64,000 nucleotides of DNA from Girardinichthys multiradiatus (lineage: Eukaryota; Chordata; Actinopteri; Cyprinodontiformes; Goodeidae): contig NC_061805.1 of NCBI RefSeq assembly GCF_021462225.1, positions 28,165,958 through 28,229,957 on the forward strand. The letters run 5' to 3'. Positions 47,895 through 58,300 of the stretch are shown here, piece after piece. Positions within the stretch are counted from its first letter, which is position 1. Every line of letters begins with the position of its first letter. A program made the position numbers and the translations under genes. A model generated the notes under the pieces. It had not been told where the DNA came from, ran no database searches, and saw nothing but the letters and a program-made list of their open reading frames with translations.

Positions 47895-50800
47895 TTACGA
47901 TCCAACTCGTGTCATGGTGGTCTTCTTGTCGGAGAAGAAACTTCTAAGCAGGACCACCTGGCTGATGCTGACCACAAGCAGGATAATGGCCTCACCAATG
48001 GACCAGAAGGCAACGCGGGTGTTTAGGTCCTCAGCCCGACTGCGTCCCTGGGCCTCACGGAGGCGGAAGTGCGTCTGGTAGTCTATGACGGACTTCAGGG
48101 CCTCGTGGATAGACACGCAGGCTGATTCCATCTGGAGCAAGTCGAAAAATTGAAGACATATGCATATAAGAGCTTTGATTTTAAGAGAAATGCTTTGCAA
48201 TATTCAAAAGAAAACTGGGAATGAAACAGAACTACTTAAACTCTGGCATAGCTTCTGCTCTGGGTCTTTTTGCACTACTTTGGCGGCAAAACACTTTCTA
48301 TCAGGTTCCAGCTGATGCACTGGTAGAAAAAAGTGTGCAAGCCACATCTTCCTGATGCTGGGCGACAAAAGGAAAAATTCCAACTGTTTTAGCCCCTCTT
48401 CTGTAAAAATTTATTTGACGTCCTCATTGTCAGTCAGTCAGTCAGTCAGTCTGACTGACTGACTGACGTCCTCATTGTTAGCATAAAAATGGGTAAATTT
48501 ATCACCCATCTTATCGTTTTAACACTTAGTATATCCACAGAATAAGAAACAGAATGGCATGGTACATGTATCGATATGCACATAATCACATTACATTTAA
48601 ACATTCTTGGGAAGGAAATTAAGTCATGTTGGACTGATGCTGGATGAAGGAATCATGGGAGTTGCACCTCATACACTCCATGTCTTAGACACACGGACAC
48701 ATTGGTTTGATTACAAATCTCAATATGATGAAAGGTCAAATATTTCCATAAAAAACTTTTTTTTAAAGTTGTTTTTAATGTTGAATAACATACTTCACCA
48801 GCACTGGCTAACAAAAAATCTGTCCCATTCAGCTTTGCCTTCTTGTCAAAGCTGCTCTTTACTCTCCTCCTACTGATCCAAACAGAATTCTTGCTGTTCT
48901 TATGATGGCTAACGTTAAAATCAGCATAATATGGTGTATAAAAAAACATTCCTAATTGTTCTGATCACAACTGTATTTCCTTCCAAATCTGGAGAAAGGC
49001 TTGTACCAGTCTCTCTAACTCAAAGCACTGAAGTGTGATTGCTCAGTGCGGTCAAGTTCCAGTCTGTCCTGCACATCAACACACAAACCAAGCGCTCACC
49101 TGAGTGAGAGCGGTGACTCTGTTCTCATTGGGGAAGAGGGGAGGGTCATCGCCGACTTGGAAATCAAAGTAAACGGTCTTGTGTGTGAAGGTGGAGAACT
49201 CGTTGCTGAAGCAGAACTTGTGTGTGCCATTCTTGGCCGCTGTGAAGGTAAAACTGTCATATTGCTTTTTCGTCTCCTTGTAGAGTGTAGTGCTGTCTGG
49301 GTCCTCCAGGCGGCAGTCTACATCGTAGTGGCCACCGGTTACAACCTGGGAGAGCAAAGAGAATAATCAGAATCATCGTTATTTGCCACGTTCTTGAGCA
49401 CAAACAAGGAATATGACTTCAGTTTCCAGTGCTCAAATATGTGCTCAAATATGCTTATTATGTTTCACAGCAGAGTAGGTGACTCCTATGGCTTTAAGCA
49501 GTTCGTTGTGGATCGACGGCCATCATCTCATTTACACAAAGACAACATTCTGGTGCATTATAGGGATTTGATTATTCATTGCATTAGATAGGAAACAGCA
49601 CAAGAAAAACAGATTAAAATAGACTGGCTGGTGGCTGTCTGACACAAATCTGTTAGATTTATAAAAACTTTCAGGGTTTTACATATGATAAGTGATAAAT
49701 CAACTGTTGACTTCATTACGCTACTAAACGATCTTCGAATAGAGTAGAAGTGTATCTGAATTCAATAATCCACCACACTTAAGGTGTTAATACTTTGTCA
49801 CTCAGGAGTGGGCCAAATCTGAAAACAATCGAAACAATTTTTAAGAAAGTAGTAAACGTCTTAGATCTTCATTATTAAAGCCTTTTTAGGTGGCGAACAT
49901 AAAAATGGATTCAGTTTTAAATTGCATAAACAGAACTTAGAGCTAGTTCTGTTTAAACAGTTAACTTGTACAACACCATATCATAACCAAGAATGGTTAA
50001 CCAAACCACCTGAAGTGGCACTGCTATAGGGGATCACCACCAGAGGTCATTGAGACACAAAGAGAACACCTGGACAAGATGTTGTAAATATTTGAATTTT
50101 TACAACTTATGTTTCTAGTTGGTCTTTATTGTTTATCTTAAACAATATCTGAAGGAAGACCAGACTTGTCATCTATACTAATTACTGTCAGTATGCATCA
50201 TTTATTTTTTCATCTGTCCATTGCCTTCCTCAACTTGATCGGGGGCAACAGGGCCAGGAAGTAGATTTAGAAGAGGCTCACTCCAGTAACAATCTCCAGC
50301 GGCTTTCTTCAGCGTATTCTGGGTGTGCTGTGATGTCTCCGTCCTGGAAAAGCTTCAAAGGATGGCGCCCAGGAGGCAACCCGATACCTGAACGAAATTT
50401 ACTCCATTTCATGCGGAGGAGCAGTATCTATACACCAAATTATCTGGGATCTCATTCTATTGATTATGAACTACATCTCATGACTACAGGTGAGAGTTAG
50501 AACATAGACTAACCAGTGAACCGAGAGTTTTGCTTTTTGGCTCAGCCCTTACTTTGCCACAACAGACAGACAATGGTCTGTAACCCAGGCTCCAATCCAT
50601 CCATCCATCATGAACAACAGACCAATATACTTCACCTTTTTCCTCGAGACAAAGACTGACACCTGACCCTGTGGGAGTACTTCACCTTGTCTAGTTGAAA
50701 AACTGGTAATGGTATAATTTGCGTTATTATTATTTGCGTTAATTTTTTGTATGTTTTGTCTTAATCATTTGCTTGTTCATTCTTGTGAGTTTCAATTTTT

Positions 50801-51344
50801 ATTTATATGTTGGTGTAGGTTTTTTGTTGTACACCTAGCCCATTTATAGGGTGTTCCCACGTTCATCAATGTGTATTGTTCCTTAACAGTTAAATGAACA
50901 TTATAAATATCACATAATTATGTTTATCTGTGCTACCTTCCAGGAGAGGCCCATCGGCTAAAGTATTGCTGCCACTAACTTCATGACATTTGTTGTGAAT
51001 TGACGTTACATAAATAAAATAAATTGAACCATGGGGAGAAAAAAAATAGAACAACACAACCACACCACAATGAGAGTTTTATATCTATTTGGTTCAATAA
51101 TTCACCTGAATAGTAATAAATACCTTGCTGGTGAAATTAATTATAAGCCACCCATTGACCAGCACTATTATATTTGAAACAATACCTGAAACTCCAGCGT
51201 ACACTTGGTGCCGACGATGATGTCCTCGTAGAAACACTGTTTGGCGTTGTCAGGAAGCTCGAAGGTTAGCTCGGAGCCCAGTACCCACTTACAGAGCAGC
51301 TGGGCCCATAGCACCTGCAGCAGCAACCGAAGCGACCTGAACAT
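47895..51344 (-). CDS. tmed7: p24 family protein TMED7 (3 exons, 213 aa)
   Basis: Type I membrane cargo receptor of COPI/COPII vesicles in the early secretory pathway. Exons (minus): 51,186-51,344; 49,100-49,345; 47,895-48,131, with GT-AG junctions, all phase 0. The signal peptide is residues 1 to about 23 ([20 protein letters not shown]). The GOLD domain follows ([55 protein letters not shown]), with a sequon at N92 (NGT). A coiled segment ([20 protein letters not shown]) leads to a transmembrane helix at about 177-197, and the cytosolic tail [16 protein letters not shown] has the FF sorting motif. Human TMED7 has 224 residues as I recall; the difference lies mostly in the signal peptide. 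The frame is open to an upstream ATG at 51,423-51,425, but the second Met gives the proper signal peptide, so I use 51,344. Intron 1 contains a decayed LINE and intron 2 an unusual palindrome. Confidence 0.96.
48416..48478. repeat. Perfect hairpin between 15-bp direct repeats (tmed7 intron 2)
   Basis: The arms 48,433-48,449 (gtcagtcagtcagtcag) and 48,451-48,467 are exact inverted repeats separated by one base. A 15-bp direct repeat (tgacgtcctcattgt) occurs at 48,416-48,430 and 48,464-48,478, so the hairpin unit sits between duplicated sequence. Confidence 0.9.
50205..50600 (-). mobile_element. Old RTE/Rex3-like LINE fragment in tmed7 intron 1
   Basis: The plus strand reads as the degenerate reverse complement of the LINE ends at 3,524 and 5,889 (ggatggcgcccaggaggcaa, tttcatgcggaggagcagta). 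It extends further into the parent element (gtgagagttagaacatagac, ccagtgaaccgagagttttg) than those two copies do. Many substitutions; no ORF. Confidence 0.6.
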
Positions 51345-51747
51345 CCTGAACACCAACAACCAACAGCTACCACGTAAACACCTAAGAAACAACCAGCCGC
51401 AAAAGTTAAAACAAAACCTGAACAAACGCTGGCAAATAAAGGACTTTAACAGCGATTAAAACAGACCCGGACATTGATACTAGCGGTGAGCGGTTAGCCT
51501 AAAGCTAACTAGCCAACTAACTGAGCTATGTATTTCACAGGCACAGGGCAGCTTGTGATTTATAACGTTTTTCTACGGTAGAAAAGGTCTTAGTTTTATA
51601 CATATAAATGTATAATCAGTCAAGTTATTTTTAATAACCACAGTTTTTAAATTCTGTATCGTTTCTCAGACTGAATTACCGACTCACCTAAAGTCTTCAG
51701 CCGGATGTAACTTGTGCTACAAAAACGTATCACAAACGTGACAAGAG

Positions 51748-51794
51748 ATTGGCTGTCATTGGTAAAAAGCCCGCATCTCTATCATTCTCATTGG
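51748..51794 (-). promoter_or_regulatory. tmed7: Three CCAAT boxes upstream of tmed7
   Basis: ATTGG on the plus strand (CCAAT in tmed7 orientation) occurs at 51,748-51,752, 51,758-51,762 and 51,790-51,794, about 400-450 bp upstream of the tmed7 ATG in a moderately CpG-rich patch. Clustered CCAAT boxes are typical NF-Y sites. No full ERSE (CCAAT-N9-CCACG) is present. Confidence 0.5.
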
Positions 51795-51950
51795 TCAAAA
51801 AAGAATAAGGGGCGGGTTGGTGATATGACGCGGCCGCAACCACCGACAGGAGAGGAGAACCCATCTTTCTCAACGCTTTCCAACGTGGCTCTAACTGAGT
51901 TGGTGGTTATTACACCATTTCCTCAAGTTGTTTCAAAAAGGTTTAGATAA

Positions 51951-52559
51951 TGAAAAAAATACTTATAAAAACTTTAAAATTAGTCATGTACATACTGACC
52001 TCAATAGCGTTGACTTGTTTATGTTTATTATTGCTCCTTTGTTCGCCTTAGTTTTGTTTCATGAAATGCTACAGTAATTAGATGATATACATATTCTCAT
52101 AGAAAATACGTATTTATCAGCTAAAATTGTTCAGTAAAACATGAGGGCAAATAAATACTTAGGCAGCCGATACATACATTTTTTTTTTTTACATGTAATC
52201 GGTACTTCAGACTCCAGCATAAGCTGTTAAATTTAGCAACATGTGACCACAGTAAAATAACGGCATGAATAAGGTTGTTTTCCAGGAACAAGTTTTTTGA
52301 GAAATTAAAAAAAATCTTGGTATGCAAATTTATTTTGCTAAAAGACGTTTAACTATTAGAATGTCAATTTCTAATGGATTACAGAATGTTTTTATGTTTT
52401 CCTCTATTATAATAAATTAATATAAACAATCTGATTCTATTTGGTAGCAAAAAAATATCCATTACATTCTCTTAAGGCTAACAAAACAGAGGTGATAGAG
52501 GTGCAAAATTGAATGCTGATTGCCAGCATTTGTTTCTCATCAGTGGAGTCTAGACGTCT
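51951..52559. other. Intergenic, nothing recognised
   Basis: AT-rich sequence between the tmed7 promoter and the L2-type LINE, with a poly-T run near 52,180-52,190. No feature is supported. Confidence 0.4.
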
Positions 52560-54760
52560 AGAGTTGAGTCAAGTCAAGTTTATTTATATAGCGCTTTTTA
52601 GCAACAAAGCACTCGAGGCGCTGTACATAAGGAAAAACATTACAATGATACAGAAAATCAAACAACAGAGGTATTTAGAAAAAATAAAGAATATAGAATG
52701 ATGGATAAGAAAACAAAAAGAAAATTGGACTGAAAACTTAACTAATAATGTTTAGATAACACTTTCAAAGGCCACTCGAAACAAATAAGTTTTTAATCTT
52801 GATTTAAAGCAACTTAGGGTTTTGGGGTTTATACAGTTTTCTGGGAGTTTATTCCAGATTAGTGGAGCATAAGAACTAAAAGCTGCTTCTCCATGTTTAG
52901 TTCTGGTTCTGGTTCTGCAGAGTAGATTTGAGCCAGATGACCTGAGAGGTCTGGGTGGTTGATACACTGACAACAAGTCTGTAATGTATTTTGGTGCTAA
53001 GCCATTCAGTGATTTATAGACTAACAGAAGTATTTTAAAGTCTATTCTCTGAGCTACAGGGATCCAGTGTACGGACTTTAGAACCGGGGTGATGTGCTCC
53101 ACTTTCTTAGTTCTAGTGAGGACGTGGGCAGCAGCGTTCTGGATCAACTGCAGCTGTCTGATCGAGTTTTTAGGCAGACCTGTGAAAACACCGTTGCAGT
53201 AATCAATTCTACTAAAGATGAACGCATGAATTAGTTTTTCAAGGTCCTGCTGAGACATTAGTCCTTTAATCCTGGAGATGTTCTTTAGGTGATAGAAGAC
53301 CGACCTTGTTACTATCTTTATGTGCCTCTGAAGGTTCAGGTCTGAGTCCATCACTACACCCAGGTTTCAAGCCTGACTGGTGGTTTCTAGCTGTATTAAC
53401 TGAAGCTGTGTGCTAACTTTTAAACGCTCTACCTTTGGTCCAAAGATTTTTACTTCAGTTTTGTTTTGATTCAGCTGAAGAAAATTTTGGCCTGTAGTTC
53501 TGTAGTAGCAGCTTGTCCAAGTTGCTCTTTTTCAATAGAGGTTTGATAATTGCTGTTTTCAGGGCCTGGGGGAAAACACCTGACAAAAGGGACGTGTTTA
53601 GTATTTGTGTTAAATCAGATGTTATTACAGGCAAAGCTTTCTTAAGGAAAGCTGTGGGTAAAATATCGAGACAGCAGGAAGAAGAGCTTAGTTGCTGTAT
53701 GATTTCTTCTAAGTTTTTGTAGTTTATTTGGTGAAATTGGGAAATTTGTCAAAATCAGTTCTAGTTGGAGACAACATTGGTACTGGAGTTGATGTGGATG
53801 TGCTGACTGCCCCTCTGATCTTTTGGGTTTTTTCAGTGAAGAATTTAGCAAATTCATTGCAGGCCCTGGTAGAGAGGAGTTCAGATGCCACAGTTACAGG
53901 AGGGTTTGTTAGCCTGTCAACTGTGGCAAATAATGTACGAGCATTGTTAATGTTTTTGCTGATGATCTCAGAAAAAAAGGATTCCCTTGCATTTTTCAGT
54001 TGTAGGTTATATCTGTATAGTCTCTCTTTATTGATGTTATAGTGAACCCGGAGTCCAGTCTTTTGCCACCTGCGTTCAGCTTTTTGACACTTTTTTTCCA
54101 CTTCTGACTGGTGGAGCACTTCTCCACGGAGAGATTTTCTTCCAAGAAACGATTTTCACTTTAATTGGAGAAATTGAATCAATGATGTCCGAGATTTTAT
54201 AATGAAAGTTATCTACCAGCACATCTACAGTGTTACAGGGCAAAGTGGAGGTAGAAGAGTAAATCTGGTTAAAGGTTTCAGCAGCACTGTCCTTAAAGAT
54301 GCGTTTTCTTATCATGTCTCTTTGGCAAACTGAGTCATTGCAGATGATGCTTTCAAAAATAACAGAAAAGTGGTCAGATAGAGCAACATCAGTTACAGAT
54401 ACCTTGGAAATGTTTAGACCCTTAGTGATGATCAAGTCCAAAATATGTCCCTGTTTGTGCGTTTGTTGTTTAGCATGTTGAGTCAAACCAACATTTCTAA
54501 GAGTGTCACATAGATCTATTGCACTTCTGTCTTCAGGATTGTCCATGTGAATGTTGAAGTCTCCCACAATAATTAAACAGTCATAATCAACCGATATCAC
54601 AGATAAAAGCTCATTAAAAGCACTGAAAAAGTTTGTTTTGGACTTAGGAGGCCTATAAATATTCAAGAACATGGTTCGGACCGGGCTCTTTACTAGGAGA
54701 GCCAAATATTCAAAAGAGTCAAATCTGCCCAGAAATAGAGGAGGAGAAAACATGAAATAT
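52560..54760 (-). mobile_element. L2/Rex1-type LINE with deleted reverse-transcriptase core
   Basis: Read on the minus strand in order: C-terminal half of the endonuclease (54,076-54,753; CLIIVGDFNIHMDNPED, ILDLIITKGLNIS, ALSDHFSVIF), linker region (53,724-54,119), start of the reverse transcriptase (about 53,500-53,550; [15 protein letters not shown]), then an abrupt join at about 53,481 to [15 protein letters not shown]. The post-RT domain follows (52,752-53,354; LMSQQDLEKLIHAFIFSRID, LKSVHWIPVAQRIDFKILLL). The catalytic YADD region is missing. The 3' tail at 52,565-52,630 (aagtttatttatatagcgct) is typical of fish LINEs. Stops and frameshifts separate the pieces; it is non-functional. Confidence 0.8.
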
Positions 54761-54799
54761 TCTGACCACCCTGTTTAATAATAATTTCTATAGACCATT

Positions 54800-54990
54800 T
54801 TGTATGAATAAATCAAATAAAAAAATATTTCCACTTTACAACAATGTGCTACTTTGTGTTGGTGTATCACATAAAATAGGTTGAATATGGGTTGAGATTG
54901 TATTGAAAAAAAAATTGAAGATGTCAAGGGGTTTGAAGGTTTTTAAAAACAGATTTATACTGTATGCAATTTATGAAACAGAAAAAGGGA
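54800..54990 (+). mobile_element. Solo terminal arm of a Tc1-like element
   Basis: The text gctactttgtgttggtgtat, cacataaaataggttgaata and gaagatgtcaaggggtttga corresponds to the right arm of the Tc1 family at 37,692-38,583. No transposase part is attached. Confidence 0.5.
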
Positions 54991-55137
54991 AATTTACATT
55001 TAATTCAGGATGGTAGCGGTGCAGTAGATGGTTGAATTACATAAGTAGTACAATAACGTAGGCTTAATGTGAAATATAAAGTGATATAACAATCATAACA
55101 CACCACCCCTGCACTGGCAGTTGACCCTAAAACGAAA

Positions 55138-55145
55138 TCTCGCGA
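55138..55145. promoter_or_regulatory. TCTCGCGA element upstream of mex3
   Basis: TCTCGCGA lies about 180 bp before the mex3 start codon, within a short CpG-bearing patch. It matches eight bases of the TCTCGCGAGA element found in CpG-island promoters (BANP/ZBTB33-type sites). No TATA box was seen. Confidence 0.35.
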
Positions 55146-55326
55146 TATCTAGTACGAGATTACAGCGAAGGGAGGGCTGCTTGGAGAGCTAAAAAGACAA
55201 AACAAAAGCCCCACATTTCAAGTAACAGGCGCTGGTCGCTTTTTTATTTTATTATTTTTTTCTTAACTAAAAACAGTATCTCGTATCATTTTCAATTTAA
55301 AGGCAATATTAAGAAGGTTTTGCATG

Positions 55327-58300
55327 ATGCCAAGTAGCACGTCTTTGTTGGAGGCCGATGAGGGAGAGTCCGAGGTCCCACCGCCGCTGGTGCACGCTTT
55401 CGCCGGTATGGGCCTCGACGAGCACCAAGGCAGCCAGAGCCAGACTCCTGAACAGTCAGACGAGAGTGTTTCTTTTCATCATCAGCTCCCAGCAGTAACC
55501 CATTTCAGCATCCTCGGTACGGTCCTTGACTTGAAGCCTCTTCCGCTGTATCGGCCGCCCTCGGGGGATGAAGCGAACAAAACGGCAGAGGACGAAGAGC
55601 TCGAAGGGATAGCGGCCAGTTCTTCTGGCTCGTTGCTGGCAAAGGCCCATCGCCATCAGCACCTCCCATCGGGGCAGAGCGGTACCGTGATGGAACCGCC
55701 GCATGTCGAGACGGTATTGTTGTACAACGGAGACGAGCGGGATGATAGCGGCGGCAGCAGCTCTCTACCCCCGGCCGGGAGCATGGTGATGCTCCCACAC
55801 GGTGTGTACGGGGACTCGGGGTACGAGGCCGAACATTCGCTCCTGACCCGGAGAAAGAGCGTCAACACGACCGAGTGTGTGGCAGTGCCTAGCTCCGAGC
55901 ATGTCGCCGAGATTGTTGGCAGGCAGGGTAAGGGTTTTCCCGGGGTGTTTGGTCTGTTTAACATTGAGCTCATAAGTATGTTTATTCAAAATGATGCCAG
56001 AAAGGAGAATTATTTTGGTAATAAGCAACATGGACCGGGTTAAAATGAGTTGTTGACCGCTGTATTGTTCAGCACTTTTCGCTACATCGACGCTGAAGTT
56101 AGTATCCGATTTGGAGCATATGACACTCCGCTTTAATAAAGGGCTTAAATAACTGCATTTAACGACTCTAGATCGGGTTTGATCTATAGTTCAAATCTAT
56201 AAGATAGTCACATTTGAAGTACAGGTTACTAAATTATTTAAATATTCTTTGGGGCGGGATTTAGTATTTTTAATGTCTAAAAAAACTCACAATATGGCCA
56301 TTTTAAGGCTCTTTTGCCTGCTTTAAGAATTCCAGCTTGAAATGTAAACTATCTAGATTAGTAAAACATGGACAGAATTATTTTTAATATCATTTTACCT
56401 ATTTGTCAAGCCTTTCTCCAGTTTATAAGAACTCATAGGGTGACTTTAAGACTGAGTTTAGGACATGGAAATTTACAAACTGTATATACCTTATTATTAG
56501 TTTAAAATAATTTAGTCTAGCTATAACCTTACTATGTAATGTGGGGTTTTTGTTGGACCTGTTTTATGTCACAAAGAAGCATGAAAAATGTTGAAATTGA
56601 CTCTTTGTCTACAGAACATAAAGGATTTTGCAGTCTCTGTTTTAATATGAAATGTTATGTTTCCGAGTTTTGAACTAGAGCGGATTAAAGGTGGTTCTGA
56701 TTCGTTGAATTTAGCGGATTGGCCCCTTTAGTCAAGGGCCAAGTCGGAAGCTTCAAATCACACGCCAACTTCAGTGTTGTTCGACTACAGCGGTCGATGT
56801 TAGCTTGAGCTAGCTTAGCTCTTCCCGTTAACTGGGTCAACACCACCCTGACCCAACATCCTTAAAAAAGTTTACATATTAACTTTTTCCGTTCACCAGT
56901 TTGCTCCAGCATTTCGCCTTTTTGAATTCATTATTAATATGAGGGGTTTTGTTGGCTTTGGGGACAATAAAAACATTCCCAGCTGAATCTTGTCGTGCTT
57001 CAACCCGGCTTTGCTTTGTCTCGGAGCAGAAAAGAAAACGGAGCTGGTCACCATTGCTATGCCACATCAGCTGTAGTAGCTTTAGCTTGCTCCTTCTAGA
57101 GGATTTGGGTCTTACAATGTCAGCCTAAAATGATCAGTTTTGATATAACAATTGCCTCCTCCTTTATGCAGCAATTAACATAAGCTTGATATAGATCGAA
57201 CTGGTTGGGTGAGTGTTGTTATGTAGCGTTTTAGATCAGGTGGGGGAGGGTGCATGCATGGTGTTGACAACAACAGGAAATGGCTCTGGTAACAATGTTG
57301 GACTCTCAACCACTGCTAAAAGGAATATTGAACTCATAAGCTCAGCTACTTGGAAGTGAAATTAATGGCTGGGAATGGGACTGGGTACTGCTAGAGTTTA
57401 GCCTGATACAATTTACTATTAAAATACTTTATCTGTGGCTAAAACTATGCAGCCTGGAAAAGTATGGGATTTAATTTCAGTATTTTACAGGTCTTCACAT
57501 TGCGTTATTATTTTTTTGCAGAGAATTGTATGAATACAACTGTCTATGGGAGAATAAAGTAATTTTACAACTTTGCATCACTATTGTAGTAAGTTTTCAG
57601 ACTGAATCAGGTGTTTCTTCACTTTGTCTCCTTTTGCTCTTATGATGGTCCTCCAGGCTGTAAGATCAAGGCACTTCGAGCCAAGACGAACACCTACATA
57701 AAGACACCAGTGAGGGGAGAGCAGCCCGTCTTCGTCGTGACGGGACGCAAAGAAGATGTGGCCATGGCTAAGAGGGAGATTCTGTCTGCGGCCGAGCACT
57801 TCTCCCTGATCAGAGCCTCCCGGAATAAGACGGGCCCTTTGGCTGCTGTGACTGGTTTAGGGACCCCGGCTCTACCTGGGCAGACAACCATTCAGGTCAG
57901 CATCCGCGTGCCTTTTGGTGGAGTTGTTCTCCACCACGATCTTTTGTAAAACTTGGTTACATTAAAGAGGTGATAATATATTTGTATTTATTTTGTCCCA
58001 TCAGGTGCGGGTTCCATATCGTGTCGTTGGACTGGTTGTGGGTCCCAAAGGTGAGCCTTTAGTTTATAGCTGCTCCCATGAATGCTGGTGTGCTCCATTT
58101 ACTTGAGATCATGTTGTAAAAAGAAATAAAAGTACAACCAACTGCATCCATTTTGATACTTTTTTTTTCTTTTTTCGCTGGAGTCTTGAAGAACAAGCAC
58201 TTTAGATTTTTTTTTTTTTATGACCGCTTGTCTCACTTCCCTTTTTTTCCTGAAAAAGACCATTTTTATATGTGGTATGAAACAGCATAAGATGAGCAGT

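Noticed and set aside
51700..51800. ER-stress response element upstream of tmed7
   Set aside because: The CCAAT boxes are not followed by CCACG at nine bases, so the full element is absent.
55456..56031. Antisense ORFs over mex3c exon 1
   Set aside because: The plus-strand frame has the MEX3 signature and a matching splice donor; the antisense frames are by-products of GC-rich coding sequence.
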